From Sphingopyxis sp. CCNWLW2 (lineage in GTDB: Bacteria; Pseudomonadota; Alphaproteobacteria; Sphingomonadales; Sphingomonadaceae), in NCBI RefSeq assembly GCF_037095755.1, contig NZ_JBAWKJ010000002.1:1178001-1242000 (forward strand): a stretch of 64,000 nt of DNA, written 5' to 3'. A model generated the notes under the pieces. That model was not told the origin of the DNA, did not search any database, and saw only the letters and a list, made by a program, of their open reading frames with translations. Within the stretch, counting starts at the first letter, position 1; every line of letters begins with the position of its first letter. Shown here piece after piece: positions 50,941 through 60,993 of this stretch. The position numbers were made by a program, and so were the translations under genes.

Positions 50941-52632
50941 TCAATTCTGCGCCGGCGCCCCGTCGATCGACGAGCTGCCGGGTCCGCGCGGGTCGGCGGC
51001 GCCGCGCCAGCCGGCGGTGGTGCGTTCGACCGCATTGAGCTTCGACCCGAGGCTGGTCGCGGTGAAGCTGTAGCCGAAAGGTTTCATCTTTGCGGCGATC
51101 GCCTTGCCCTCCTCGTTATTCTCGATCAGCACACCGTGGCGGCCGAAGAAAAGGTTGGGAAGCTCCATCGCCTGCTTCGCGTCGAGCCCCCAGTCGAGCA
51201 CGCCGACGAGCACCTTGGTCACATGCATGATGATGCGCTTGCCGCCCGCCGAGCCGACCGCGAGCACGACCTTGCCGTCGGGGCCATAGACGACCGTCGG
51301 CGACATCGAGGAGAGCGGACGCTTGCCCGCTTCGACGCGGTTCGCGGTCGGCACCCCGCCCTCGCTCGGGGCGAGGTCGAAATCGGTGAGCTCATTGTTG
51401 AGGAAATAGCCGTTCGCCATCAGCTGGCTGCCGAAGATGCTCTCGATCGTCGAGGTCATCGACACGAGGTTACCGTCCTTGTCGGCGGTCACGAAATGCG
51501 TCGTCCCCTGCTCCTCGACCGGCGGCGCGGCGGCGCGCGGCGTGGCGCCCGGTGGGGTGCCGGGCTCATATTTGCCCGCGGCGCCATAAGGCGAGATGAG
51601 CTGGCGGCGCCCGGCAAGATAGCTCTTGTCGAGCAGCCCCTTCACCGGCACATCGACGAAATCGCCGTCGCCGAGATAGGCGGCGCGATCGGCGTAGGAA
51701 AGCTGCATCGCTTCCGCGAGCAGATGCCAGCTCATCGGATTGTCCTTTCCCATCGCCTTCATGTCCCAGCCCTCGATCATGCCGAGGATGCCAAAGACGG
51801 TGGTCGCACCCGACGAGGGCGGCCCCATTCCGCAGACCTTATAGATGCGGTAGGTGGTGCAGACCGCAGGGCGCTCTTTCGCCTTGTAGGCGGCGATGTC
51901 CTTGACCGTGAGCTGGCTCGGGTGGCGCGGCGCCTTGGCGACGGCATCGCTGATCGCCTTGGCGTTGGCGCCGGTGTAGAAGGCGTCAGGCCCGCGCGCC
52001 GCAATGTCGCGCAGCAGCTTGGCATAAGCGGGGTTCTTGATGCGCGTGCCGACCGGCGCGGGCTTGCCATCGACATAGTAGATCGCCTTGGGAGCGGGAA
52101 ACTCCTTCCACATCGGCTCGAACTGGATGAGCCAGTTGTTGAGCGCGGGGGTGACGATAAAGCCTTCTTCGGCGAGCTTGATCGCGGGCTGGAACAACGC
52201 CTTCCATTCGAGCTTGCCCCATTTCTTGTGCGCCATTTCCATCAGGCGCACATTGCCCGGGACGCCGACCGACAGCCCGCCGGGGATCACATCCATATAG
52301 CCGCGCGCCTTGCCGTCGGGGCCGAGGAAACGCTCGGGCTTTGCCGCGGCGGGCGCCATTTCGCGGCCGTCGATCGTCGAGATGCTGCCGTCCTTGGCAT
52401 TGTGGTGGACCATGAAGCCGCCGCCGCCGATCCCGCTCGACTGCGGCTCGACCAGCGTGAGAACCGCAACCATCGCGACCGCGGCGTCGGCAGCGGTGCC
52501 GCCCTGATGCAATATCTCGCGCCCCGCCTCGGTCGCGCGCGGATCGGCGGACGAGGTGACGCCCTGCGCGAGCGCGGGCGAGGAGACGGTGACGGAAAGA
52601 AGGGCGGCGAGCGGGAGGAATTTTTTGAGCAT
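50941..52632 (-). CDS. ggt: Gamma-glutamyltransferase
   Basis: A 563-residue Ntn-hydrolase that cleaves gamma-glutamyl bonds in glutathione and related peptides. Start ATG 52632 gives a Sec signal peptide to about ALAQG (residue 23), so it is periplasmic. It matures by self-cleavage at the Thr in EEQGTTHFVTADKDGN (about residue 374), which then serves as nucleophile. Earlier motifs: ADAAVAMVAVLTLVEPQSSGIGGG and VPGNVRLMEMAH; substrate-binding SSMSPTVVYGPDG and GSAGGKRII follow. Full length. Upstream is a type C repeat and pyrD. Confidence 0.94.
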   Translation of the reverse strand: MLKKFLPLAALLSVTVSSPALAQGVTSSADPRATEAGREILHQGGTAADAAVAMVAVLTLVEPQSSGIGGGGFMVHHNAKDGSISTIDGREMAPAAAKPERFLGPDGKARGYMDVIPGGLSVGVPGNVRLMEMAHKKWGKLEWKALFQPAIKLAEEGFIVTPALNNWLIQFEPMWKEFPAPKAIYYVDGKPAPVGTRIKNPAYAKLLRDIAARGPDAFYTGANAKAISDAVAKAPRHPSQLTVKDIAAYKAKERPAVCTTYRIYKVCGMGPPSSGATTVFGILGMIEGWDMKAMGKDNPMSWHLLAEAMQLSYADRAAYLGDGDFVDVPVKGLLDKSYLAGRRQLISPYGAAGKYEPGTPPGATPRAAAPPVEEQGTTHFVTADKDGNLVSMTSTIESIFGSQLMANGYFLNNELTDFDLAPSEGGVPTANRVEAGKRPLSSMSPTVVYGPDGKVVLAVGSAGGKRIIMHVTKVLVGVLDWGLDAKQAMELPNLFFGRHGVLIENNEEGKAIAAKMKPFGYSFTATSLGSKLNAVERTTAGWRGAADPRGPGSSSIDGAPAQN

Positions 52633-52676
52633 GGGCGCGACATTGGCGCGGAGGTCGAGGTAGCGCAACCCTTGTT

Positions 52677-52793
52677 CCCCTCCCGCTTGCGGGAGGGGTT
52701 AGGGGTGGGCCTGCAACGGTGCATCTGCCCACCCCGCTGCGACTAGCAAACAAGTTTGCAAGTCTCGCTGCCCCTCCCGCGAGCGGGAGGGGA
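52677..52793. repeat. Dispersed palindromic repeat, type C
   Basis: CCCCTCCCGCTTGCGGGAGG (52677) and CCCCTCCCGCGAGCGGGAGG (ending 52793) form the ends; between them is CGCTGCGACTAGCAAACAAG...AAGTCTCGCTG. Second copy of the type C element at 48907-49083. Confidence 0.8.
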
Positions 52794-52800
52794 GAACAGC

Positions 52801-53868
52801 TTATTCCCTACCCACCGCGTCCGACACGCGCGCGAAGCCGTCGCGGACGGCGAGCTTTTCGAGCCCATGTGCAATCCGGCCCGCGAGGCCCGGGCCTTCA
52901 TAGACCATCGCCGAATATATCTGGACCAGGCTGGCGCCCGCACGGATGCGCTCCCATGCCTGTTCGGCGGACGCGATCCCGCCCGCCGCGACGAGCGGCA
53001 GCTTGCCGCCGCTCGCGCTGCGGAAATCCCGGACCCGCTGGAGCGCCAGCTCGGCGAGCGGCGCGCCCGAGAGACCGCCCGCTTCCTCGGCATGACGCGA
53101 TGCGAGCGCCGGGCGCACGATCGTCGTGTTCGAGACGATGACCGCGGCGAGCCCCTTGCCGAACGCCACCGCGACGATGTCGTCGATGTCGGCGGGTTCG
53201 AGGTCGGGCGCGACCTTCAGGAACACCGGCTTCGCCGCGCCCGCGGGCTGCGCCGCGGCAACGCCGTCGAGCAGCGCTTCGAGCGCGCCCTTGTCCTGCA
53301 AGGCACGAAGCCCGGGCGTGTTCGGCGAGCTGATATTCACCGTCAGATAATCGGCAAGCGGCGCCATCGCCGCGGTGCCCTTCGCATAGTCGGCGATGCG
53401 GTCGGCGCTGTCCTTGTTCGCGCCGATGTTGATCCCGAGCGGCACCGGAAGGCCATAGCGGCGCAGGCACGCGATGCGCTCGGCCGCCTTCTCCTGACCG
53501 CCATTGTTGAAGCCCATGCGGTTGATCACCGCCTGATCCTCGACGAGGCGGAACAGGCGCGGGCGCGGGTTGCCCTCCTGCGGCAGCGGGGTCAGCGTCC
53601 CGACCTCGACGAAGCCGAAGCCGAAATGCGGCATCACATGCGCAACGCGCGCATCCTTGTCGAAGCCGGGGGCGAGGCCGACGGGGTTCGGGAATTTGAG
53701 GCCCGCGAGCTCGGTCGCGAGCGCCGGGCTGGTGAGCGCATGGCGCGCGCGCGGCAGCGGCTGGAGCGCGCTGAGCGTGAGGTTATGCGCCGCCTCGCCA
53801 TCGGTGGCGTGGACGATCGGGCGAACAAGCGCATAGGCGCTATCGGTGAGCGAGGCAAAGAGCGACAT
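52801..53868 (-). CDS. pyrD: Dihydroorotate dehydrogenase (quinone), class 2
   Basis: A 355-residue membrane-associated enzyme oxidising dihydroorotate to orotate, with electrons passed to quinone via FMN. Start ATG 53868, giving MSLFASLTDSAYALVRPIVHATDGEAAH: the helical extension to about residue 40 that marks class 2. FMN and catalytic residues: GLAPGFDKDARV, NRMGFNNGGQ, VNISSPNTPGL (catalytic Ser), LKVAPDLE, NTTIVRP, and AAGGIASAEQAWERIRAGASLVQIYSAMVYEG. It is the only pyrimidine gene here. Confidence 0.95.
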   Translation of the reverse strand: MSLFASLTDSAYALVRPIVHATDGEAAHNLTLSALQPLPRARHALTSPALATELAGLKFPNPVGLAPGFDKDARVAHVMPHFGFGFVEVGTLTPLPQEGNPRPRLFRLVEDQAVINRMGFNNGGQEKAAERIACLRRYGLPVPLGINIGANKDSADRIADYAKGTAAMAPLADYLTVNISSPNTPGLRALQDKGALEALLDGVAAAQPAGAAKPVFLKVAPDLEPADIDDIVAVAFGKGLAAVIVSNTTIVRPALASRHAEEAGGLSGAPLAELALQRVRDFRSASGGKLPLVAAGGIASAEQAWERIRAGASLVQIYSAMVYEGPGLAGRIAHGLEKLAVRDGFARVSDAVGRE

Positions 53869-53961
53869 GGCCCGCCATTGCGCCGAGCCGGGGCCTATGG
53901 CAAGCCCCGCCTCGACTATTGGCCGGACCAGCAAAGTCATCGGAAAAACCGGGAGAAATTC

Positions 53962-55782
53962 GTGTCGCACATTCGCATTATCGCTCGCCTGTCCACTGGG
54001 CTCGCCCTGCTCGCCGTTGCGGGCTGCGCCCCGGCCGCGGTACAGGAAGCACCCGCCACTGTAGCCGCGACGCCCGCTCCCGAAGCAGCCCCCGCCGGCG
54101 CGAACCTCGCGCAATTCTTCGAAAATTATGACGCGGCGCAGCTCTCGCTTGCCCCGCAGGGCAAGGCGTATCGCGGCATTCGCGATGCCGATTATGGCAA
54201 ATGGAACGATGTCAGCGACGAAGCCGCGGTCGCGAACCAGAAGCTGCAACAAGCCACGGCAGAGGCGATGCGCGGCAGCTTCGATCCCACGACGATGTCG
54301 GCCGACGAGGCGCTGTCGTTCGAGCTGTTCAACGCGCAGGCCGCGCGCGCCGCGCGCCTGTTTCCGTATCGCAATCACGGCTATGTCTTCGACCAGATGA
54401 ACGGCGCGCAAAGCCAGCTTCCCGCCTTCCTGATCAACATCCACCGCGTCGCCGATACCGCCGAGGCCGAAGCCTATATCGAACGCATCCGCGGCCTCGG
54501 CCCCGTCCTCGACGCGCTGTCGGCGCAGTCGGCCGAGCGCGCCAAGAACGGCATCCAGCCGCCGAAGTGGGTCTATGCCTATCTGATCTCCGACATCGGC
54601 AATTTACAGAAGCCGAACAATGCGGTGATCGAGGACTTCACCGCCAAGGTCGGAAAACTCGACATCGACGCCACCGAAAAGGCCCGACTGCTCGGCACCG
54701 CGAACGCCGCCTGGGCGGGAAGCGCCGGCCCCGCCTATAACCGCCTGCTGACCGAAATGAAGCGCCAGCAGGCGAGCGCGCCGACGCAGGACGGCGTGTG
54801 GCGCCTGCCCGACGGCAAAGCCTATTATGAGGCGCTGCTCGCCAATTACACGACGACCGACATGACCGCGACCCAGATCCACGACCTTGGCCTGTCCGAA
54901 GTCGCGCGCATCCACGGCGAGATGAAAAAGATCATGGCGAAGGTCGGCTTCAAGGGCACGCTGCAGCAATTCTTCGCGCATCTGCGCGACAGCCCGCAAT
55001 ATTATTACACTACTCGCGAAGCCTATCTGGCCGACGTCGACACCAAGGTGAAGGCGATGGAGGCGCGGCTGCCCGCCTTTTTCAACACGCTCCCCAAGGC
55101 GCATCTGCAGGTGAAGGCGGTCGAGGCGTTCCGCGAGAAATCGGCAGGCAAGGCCTTTTACCAGTCGCCCTCGCCCGACGGGTCGCGGCCGGGCACCTAT
55201 TATGTGAACCTCTATGACCTGCGCGACATGTCGAAGACCGAGCTCGAGGCGCTCGCCTATCATGAGGGCGTTCCGGGGCACCACCTCCAGCGCGCGGTGC
55301 AGACCGAGCTGACCGGGCTGCCGCCCTTCCGCCGCTTCGGCGGCTTCACCGCCTATACCGAAGGCTGGGGCCTCTATACCGAGGAGCTCGCCAAGGACAT
55401 GGGCTTCTACACCGATCCGTACAGCGATTTCGGGCGCCTCGGCATGGAGCTGTGGCGCGCGTGCCGCCTCGTCGTCGACACCGGCATCCACGACAAGCGC
55501 TGGACCCGCGAGCAGGCGATCCAGTATCTGAAGGACAACACGCCCAATCCGCAGGGCGACATCGAAAAGGCGATCGAGCGCTATATCGTCTACCCGGGTC
55601 AGGCGACCGCCTATCTGATCGGCAAGCTCAAGATCATGGAGCTGCGCGGCCGCGCGCAGGCGGCGCTCGGCGACAAGTTCGATTTCCGTACCTTCCACGA
55701 CGTCGTGCTCGAATCGGGCCCGGTGCCGCTCGACGTGCTCGAACGGCGCGTCGACGTATGGATCGCGGCGCAGAAGGGTTAA
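53962..55782 (+). CDS. DUF885 family metallopeptidase-like lipoprotein
   Basis: A 606-residue lipoprotein started at GTG 53962; the lipobox AVAGCAP is near residue 20. Then a Pro/Ala linker (to about 50) and the DUF885 domain. Its zinc-type motif AYHEGVPGHHLQ (about residues 434-445) is present, followed by TEGWGLYTEELAKDMGFY, giving the HExxH...E arrangement of gluzincin peptidases. The family is common in sphingomonads as TonB-operon-associated peptidases. It is divergent from pyrD. Peptide-cleaving activity is inferred from the motif. Confidence 0.88.
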   Translation: MSHIRIIARLSTGLALLAVAGCAPAAVQEAPATVAATPAPEAAPAGANLAQFFENYDAAQLSLAPQGKAYRGIRDADYGKWNDVSDEAAVANQKLQQATAEAMRGSFDPTTMSADEALSFELFNAQAARAARLFPYRNHGYVFDQMNGAQSQLPAFLINIHRVADTAEAEAYIERIRGLGPVLDALSAQSAERAKNGIQPPKWVYAYLISDIGNLQKPNNAVIEDFTAKVGKLDIDATEKARLLGTANAAWAGSAGPAYNRLLTEMKRQQASAPTQDGVWRLPDGKAYYEALLANYTTTDMTATQIHDLGLSEVARIHGEMKKIMAKVGFKGTLQQFFAHLRDSPQYYYTTREAYLADVDTKVKAMEARLPAFFNTLPKAHLQVKAVEAFREKSAGKAFYQSPSPDGSRPGTYYVNLYDLRDMSKTELEALAYHEGVPGHHLQRAVQTELTGLPPFRRFGGFTAYTEGWGLYTEELAKDMGFYTDPYSDFGRLGMELWRACRLVVDTGIHDKRWTREQAIQYLKDNTPNPQGDIEKAIERYIVYPGQATAYLIGKLKIMELRGRAQAALGDKFDFRTFHDVVLESGPVPLDVLERRVDVWIAAQKG

Positions 55783-55884
55783 GATAATTGACGATTGGCG
55801 CTTGACGCGCGGGGCCGAAACGCAAATGATTTGATCCAGAAAAATAAGGCAGCCGGGTCACGGTTGCCAAAGGTCTGGGTCTTC

Positions 55885-56772
55885 ATGTCGGATATTACTT
55901 CCTCGCCCGCGGGCGTGGACGGCAGCGCGCCGTTCGAACTGCACTATTTCCCGCCCGATCCCGATCTGGCGGAGATGGTGTCGAGCTTTTATTTCGCGCG
56001 CGTCAACATGCCGCGTTTCGACGAATATGAGCGCGCCGACCGCCCGCAGTTCCGCTTCGTCACCGCCGCCGACGGCGAATATGTCTTCGCCGACGATCAC
56101 CGCGCGCCGGTCTGCCGGGCCAATATCGTCGGACCGACGAGCGGGCGCGTGCGCGCGATCAGCAATTGCCCGACGCAGATGTTCGGATTCGGCATGCTGC
56201 CTGCGGGCTGGGCCGCGCTGATGGGCGACGACGCCGACAAGCTGACCGACCGCGCGATGGACGCCGCCGACCTGTTCGGCCCGTGGATCGACGAGGTCGC
56301 GACCACGCTGGAAACGGCGGCAAGCGTCGAGGACAAGCTGGTCATCGGCAATAATTTCGCGCGCGAGGTGCTGACGCGGGGCGAGACCGCGCCGATGTGG
56401 TTCATCCGCACCGTCGATGGATGGCTGACCGAATCGCCCTCGCCGCAGGTTCCCGAACTGGTCGAGGCGACGGGCATGTCGATCCGGTCGGTCGAGCGGA
56501 TGACCAAACATTATTACGGACTGTCGCCGCGCATGCTCGCGCGCAAATATCGCGCGGTGCGCGCCGCGTCGGCGCTGGCACGCGGCGAAGGGCTCGATGC
56601 CGCGCAGCTTGGCGACGCCTTTTACGACCAGTCGCACCTGATCCGCGAGATCAAGCGCTTTGCCGGCGCCACGCCTGGCCAGCTCGGCAAGCCGACCAGC
56701 TATACCGAGGCAACGACCAAGGGCCGCAAGCAACTCGCCGGCCGGGTCAGCCCGCTCGTCTCCGAGACCTGA
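55885..56772 (+). CDS. AraC-family transcriptional regulator
   Basis: A 295-residue AraC regulator from ATG 55885. The N-terminal part (about 1-190) is a sensing domain: FELHYFPPDPDLAEMVSSFYFARV and the inner loop VCRANIVGPTSGRVRAI. The C-terminal AraC HTH is VPELVEATGMSIRSVERMTKHYYGLSPRMLARKYRAVRAASALARGEGLDAAQLGDAFYDQSHLIREIKRFAGATPGQLGKP. A terminator or small RNA follows well downstream. Confidence 0.88.
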   Translation: MSDITSSPAGVDGSAPFELHYFPPDPDLAEMVSSFYFARVNMPRFDEYERADRPQFRFVTAADGEYVFADDHRAPVCRANIVGPTSGRVRAISNCPTQMFGFGMLPAGWAALMGDDADKLTDRAMDAADLFGPWIDEVATTLETAASVEDKLVIGNNFAREVLTRGETAPMWFIRTVDGWLTESPSPQVPELVEATGMSIRSVERMTKHYYGLSPRMLARKYRAVRAASALARGEGLDAAQLGDAFYDQSHLIREIKRFAGATPGQLGKPTSYTEATTKGRKQLAGRVSPLVSET

Positions 56773-56853
56773 CGCCGGAACCGGCGTTAACCTTCGAAAA
56801 TTTTCTGTCCCGTCGTTTTGGCGTTTTCATCCAATCACGAATCGTCGCGCGGG

Positions 56854-56956
56854 CATAATCCCCCCTTGCGACCCAGAAGAGCTCATCCTCGGACGAGGAC
56901 TTGAGACCTTCATCTTGGCACTCATTTGGCTTTGGCCGGATGGGTGCCTTTTTTTT
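56854..56956 (+). ncRNA. Candidate small RNA or long 3' leader ending at a terminator
   Basis: A possible -10 CATAAT (56854-56859) precedes CCCCCCTTGCGACCC. Then a hairpin CTCA-TCCTCG-GA-CGAGGA-ct-TGAG (56882-56905) and a terminator GGCACTCAT / ATGGGTGCC with an 8-T run (56917-56956). Together these would make a transcript of about 90 bases. No clear -35 element was seen, so promoter and RNA are tentative; the alternative is a late terminator for the AraC gene. Confidence 0.45.
56917..56956 (+). terminator. Rho-independent terminator upstream of the suf promoter
   Basis: A 9-bp stem GGCACTCAT / ATGGGTGCC (one T-G wobble) with a 14-base loop, followed by TTTTTTTT. Confidence 0.85.
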
Positions 56957-56982
56957 CTTGGCGCCCAAATAGCGCCCGTTGG

Positions 56983-57030
56983 TTGCGCCGCACAAAAGCC
57001 GCGCCTATATAAGTGGAGTGATTTACTCCA
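56983..57030 (+). promoter_or_regulatory. suf operon promoter with IscR/Rrf2-type operator
   Basis: TTGCGC (56983-56988) and TATATA (57006-57011) are separated by 17 bases. TGGAGT-gattt-ACTCCA (57014-57030) is a perfect 6-5-6 inverted repeat just downstream of the -10 element, the shape expected for an Rrf2/IscR-type site in alphaproteobacteria, where a bound repressor would block transcription starts. Confidence 0.7.
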
Positions 57031-57065
57031 GTTAAGAATCGTTCGCAACTGCGACGGAAAAGAAC

Positions 57066-57542
57066 ATGCGCCTGTCGAACCTTGCCGATTATGCCGTGGT
57101 GCTGATGAGCGCCGCCGCCCGCCAGTGCGGGTCGGTGCCGATTCACGCCGGCATGCTGGCCGAGCAGACGGGCATCCCCGGGCCGACCGCGCAGAAGCTG
57201 GTGAGCCAGCTCGCGCGCGCCGGGCTGCTCGTCGCGTCGCGCGGTAGCGGCGGCGGGGTGCGACTCGCGCGGCCCGCGGCGGCAATTAACGTTGCCGAGA
57301 TCATCGAAGCGGTCGAAGGGCCGATCGCGCTGACCAGTTGCGTCGCCGAAGGGCGGCATGATTGCTCGCTCGAGGGCAGCTGCAAGGTGCAGCCGCACTG
57401 GGGCGTCGTGAACGGCGCGGTGCGCGGCGCGCTGGCGGAAATCAGTTTGGCGAGCCTTTCCGTCGTCCCAGCGAAAGCTGGGACCGCTATCGATGGAACC
57501 CGGCCGACCGCGACCCCAGCTTTCGCTGGGGTGACGGGTTAA
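57066..57542 (+). CDS. Rrf2-family SUF system regulator
   Basis: A 158-residue winged-helix regulator. The DNA-binding part starts [19 protein letters not shown] and continues [40 protein letters not shown] (about residues 31-75). Three cysteines in [18 protein letters not shown] could hold an Fe-S cluster, so it probably senses cluster supply and represses the operon when cluster is plentiful. From about residue 132 to the end the sequence ([15 protein letters not shown]...) is translated from a dispersed type A repeat, so the native C-terminus has been replaced or extended. sufB follows by 11 bases. Confidence 0.9.
   Translation: MRLSNLADYAVVLMSAAARQCGSVPIHAGMLAEQTGIPGPTAQKLVSQLARAGLLVASRGSGGGVRLARPAAAINVAEIIEAVEGPIALTSCVAEGRHDCSLEGSCKVQPHWGVVNGAVRGALAEISLASLSVVPAKAGTAIDGTRPTATPAFAGVTG
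57461..57538. repeat. Dispersed palindromic repeat, type A, inside the suf regulator gene
   Basis: CGTCGTCCCAGCGAAAGCTG (57461) and CCCAGCTTTCGCTGGGGTGACG (ending 57538) are inverted copies. It lies in frame at the 3' end of the Rrf2 gene and ends just before its TAA, so it adds about 26 codons. Confidence 0.85.
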
Positions 57543-57553
57543 AAGTTAGAGAT

Positions 57554-59037
<1,484 letters not shown>

Positions 59038-59041
<4 letters not shown>

Positions 59042-59535
59042 GCCTTGTGTTTTCAGTGCTTTTGTTGAGCGCGACGGCTGAGCCATCCGTATTCGAATGC
59101 GTCGATACGCCGCAATATGACTGTAAGACGGGCGTCTATTCCGGACCACCTGAGCAAAACCTATTCGCGCAGGATCGGGAGGCATTGACGACCATATATC
59201 GTGATTACTGGACGTGCCATTGGCAACATCTCAGTAGGCATGCTGACTTCGGCACGTCGGTTGGTAGCGCGGCAATAGCCGCGCTGGAGCAGTCACAAAC
59301 CGCATGTAAGATGCAAGGTCTTGCTGCTGATCGTGGGATGGACGCTCTGTTGGCGAAACAGGCCCGCTATGGCGACGAGAAAAATCGCGAACGGTTGCGG
59401 GAAGAAAACCGAGGAATGGGCGGAGTCCTTTTCGCGTACAGATCAGCTGCAAGCCCAGAACAGAGGGCGAAATTGATGAAAACGCTCGAGGCAGCAACGG
59501 CACAGATCACGGAAAACAACAATGCTCAAAATTGA
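59038..59535 (+). CDS. Unknown exported protein inserted in the suf operon
   Basis: A 165-residue protein starting at GTG 59038, overlapping the sufB stop, and ending 14 bases inside the sufC gene. A short signal-like N-terminus ([19 protein letters not shown]) is followed by [18 protein letters not shown] (Cys pair), [17 protein letters not shown] and a helical C-terminus. Base composition and codon use are clearly less GC-rich than sufB and sufC. I do not recognise the family. The overlap at both ends indicates expression with the suf genes, but the reason for an exported protein there is not apparent. Confidence 0.75.
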
Positions 59536-60265
59536 AAATCTCCACGCCAACGTCGCCGACAAGCCGATCCTGAAGGGCCTGTCGCTCAGCATCAATGCCG
59601 GCGAGATCCATGCGATCATGGGGCCCAATGGCGCGGGCAAGTCGACTTTGTCCTATGTGCTCGGCGGACGCCCCGGTTATGAGGTCACCGAGGGTTCGGC
59701 CCAATTCGAGGGTCAGGACCTGCTCGACATGGAGCCGCATGAGCGCGCCGCGGCGGGGCTGTTCCTGGGCTTCCAATATCCGGTCGAAATCCCCGGCGTG
59801 TCGAACGTCCAGTTCCTGCGCGAGGCGCTCAATGCGCAGCGCAAAGCGCGTGGGCAGGAACCGCTGTCGGGCGGCGATTTCCTGAAGCTGGCGCGCGAGA
59901 AGGCGGGGCTGCTCAAGATGGACATGGACATGCTCAAGCGCCCCGTGAACGTCGGCTTTTCAGGCGGCGAGAAGAAGCGCAACGAGATGGTGCAGATGGG
60001 GATCATCGACCCCCGGCTTGCGATCCTCGACGAGACGGACTCGGGCCTCGACATCGACGCGCTGCGCACCGTCGGCGACGGGATCAACGCGATCATGCGG
60101 CGCCCCGACAAGGCGGTGCTGCTGATCACCCACTATCAGCGCCTGCTCGACTATGTGCAGCCCGATTTCGTCCACGTTCTCGCCGCCGGGCGGATCGTGA
60201 AGTCGGGCGGCCCCGAACTCGCGCGCGAGCTGGAAGAACATGGCTATGCGGAGATCACGGCTTGA
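59522..60265 (+). CDS. sufC: Fe-S cluster assembly ATPase SufC
   Basis: A 247-residue ABC-type ATPase partner of SufB/SufD. Walker A GPNGAGKST (about residues 35-43), signature FSGGEKKR (about 143), Walker B LAILDETDSGLDIDALR and H-loop ITHYQRLL are all intact. ATP binding drives opening of SufBCD for cluster building. Start ATG 59522 lies inside the 3' end of the preceding gene, and the gene overlaps sufD by four bases. Confidence 0.96.
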   Translation: MLKIENLHANVADKPILKGLSLSINAGEIHAIMGPNGAGKSTLSYVLGGRPGYEVTEGSAQFEGQDLLDMEPHERAAAGLFLGFQYPVEIPGVSNVQFLREALNAQRKARGQEPLSGGDFLKLAREKAGLLKMDMDMLKRPVNVGFSGGEKKRNEMVQMGIIDPRLAILDETDSGLDIDALRTVGDGINAIMRRPDKAVLLITHYQRLLDYVQPDFVHVLAAGRIVKSGGPELARELEEHGYAEITA

Positions 60266-60993
60266 CCACGAGCGCCCTCCCCTCGCGCCGTGACGAAGCA
60301 TGGCGCTATAGCGACATCGACGCGGTGACTGCGGCGTGGCCGCTGCCCGCGCCCGAGAGCATCATCGTGCCCGCGGGCGGCGACTTCAAACGCGCGATCG
60401 TGCAGGACGAAGGCGCGATCCGCCAGATTGAGCTGGTGCTCGGCAAGGGCGCGGTGGCTTCGCTCCATGTGCTCAATATCGGCGGTTCCTATGGCCGTAT
60501 CGAACTCAACGTGATCCTGCACGAAGGCGCCGACTTCCACCTCGGCGCGGCGCAGATCGGCGGGGGCGAGCAGAACCTCGAGATCGTCACCACCGTCACC
60601 CACGCCGAACCCGGCGCGACGTCGCGGCAGGTCGTGCGGTCGGTGCTCGGCGGCACCGCGACCGGCACCTATCTCGGCAAGGTCGCGGTCGCGCGCGATG
60701 CGCAGCAGACCGACAGCGAACAGGATGTGAAGGCGATGCTGCTCGACCGCAGCGCGACCGCCAACGCCAAGCCCGAGCTCGAAATCTTCGCCGACGATGT
60801 GAAATGCGCGCACGGCTGCGCGATTGGCGAGCTCGACCCGATGGGGCTCTATTACCTCCAGTCGCGCGGGCTGCCGCCGGGCGAGGCGAAAAAGCTGATG
60901 CTGCAGGCGTTCGTCGCGGGCGTGTTCGATGGCGCCGAGGATGAGGAGCAGCTGCGGGCGCTCGCGCTGGCGAAGCTGGGAGAGCTGGTGTGA
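60262..60993 (+). CDS. sufD: Fe-S cluster assembly protein SufD (short form)
   Basis: A 243-residue protein started at TTG 60262 overlapping the sufC stop (TTGA). It contains only the core beta-helix of SufB/SufD: LPSRRDEAWRYSDIDAV, NIGGSYGRIELNVILHEGADFHLGA, TSRQVVRSVLGGTATGTYLGKV, QDVKAMLLDRSATANAKPELEIFADDVKCAHGCAIGELD and LYYLQSRGLPPGEAKKLML. The late DVKCAHGCAIG block marks SufD. E. coli SufD is 423 residues, so the N-terminal half is missing, as commonly seen in sphingomonads. Confidence 0.93.
   Translation: MTTSALPSRRDEAWRYSDIDAVTAAWPLPAPESIIVPAGGDFKRAIVQDEGAIRQIELVLGKGAVASLHVLNIGGSYGRIELNVILHEGADFHLGAAQIGGGEQNLEIVTTVTHAEPGATSRQVVRSVLGGTATGTYLGKVAVARDAQQTDSEQDVKAMLLDRSATANAKPELEIFADDVKCAHGCAIGELDPMGLYYLQSRGLPPGEAKKLMLQAFVAGVFDGAEDEEQLRALALAKLGELV

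Noticed and set aside
49137..51038. 633-residue frame antisense to the acyl-CoA synthetase
   Set aside because: His/Asp/Ala-rich shadow of a clear fadD; no motif, start site or terminator of its own.
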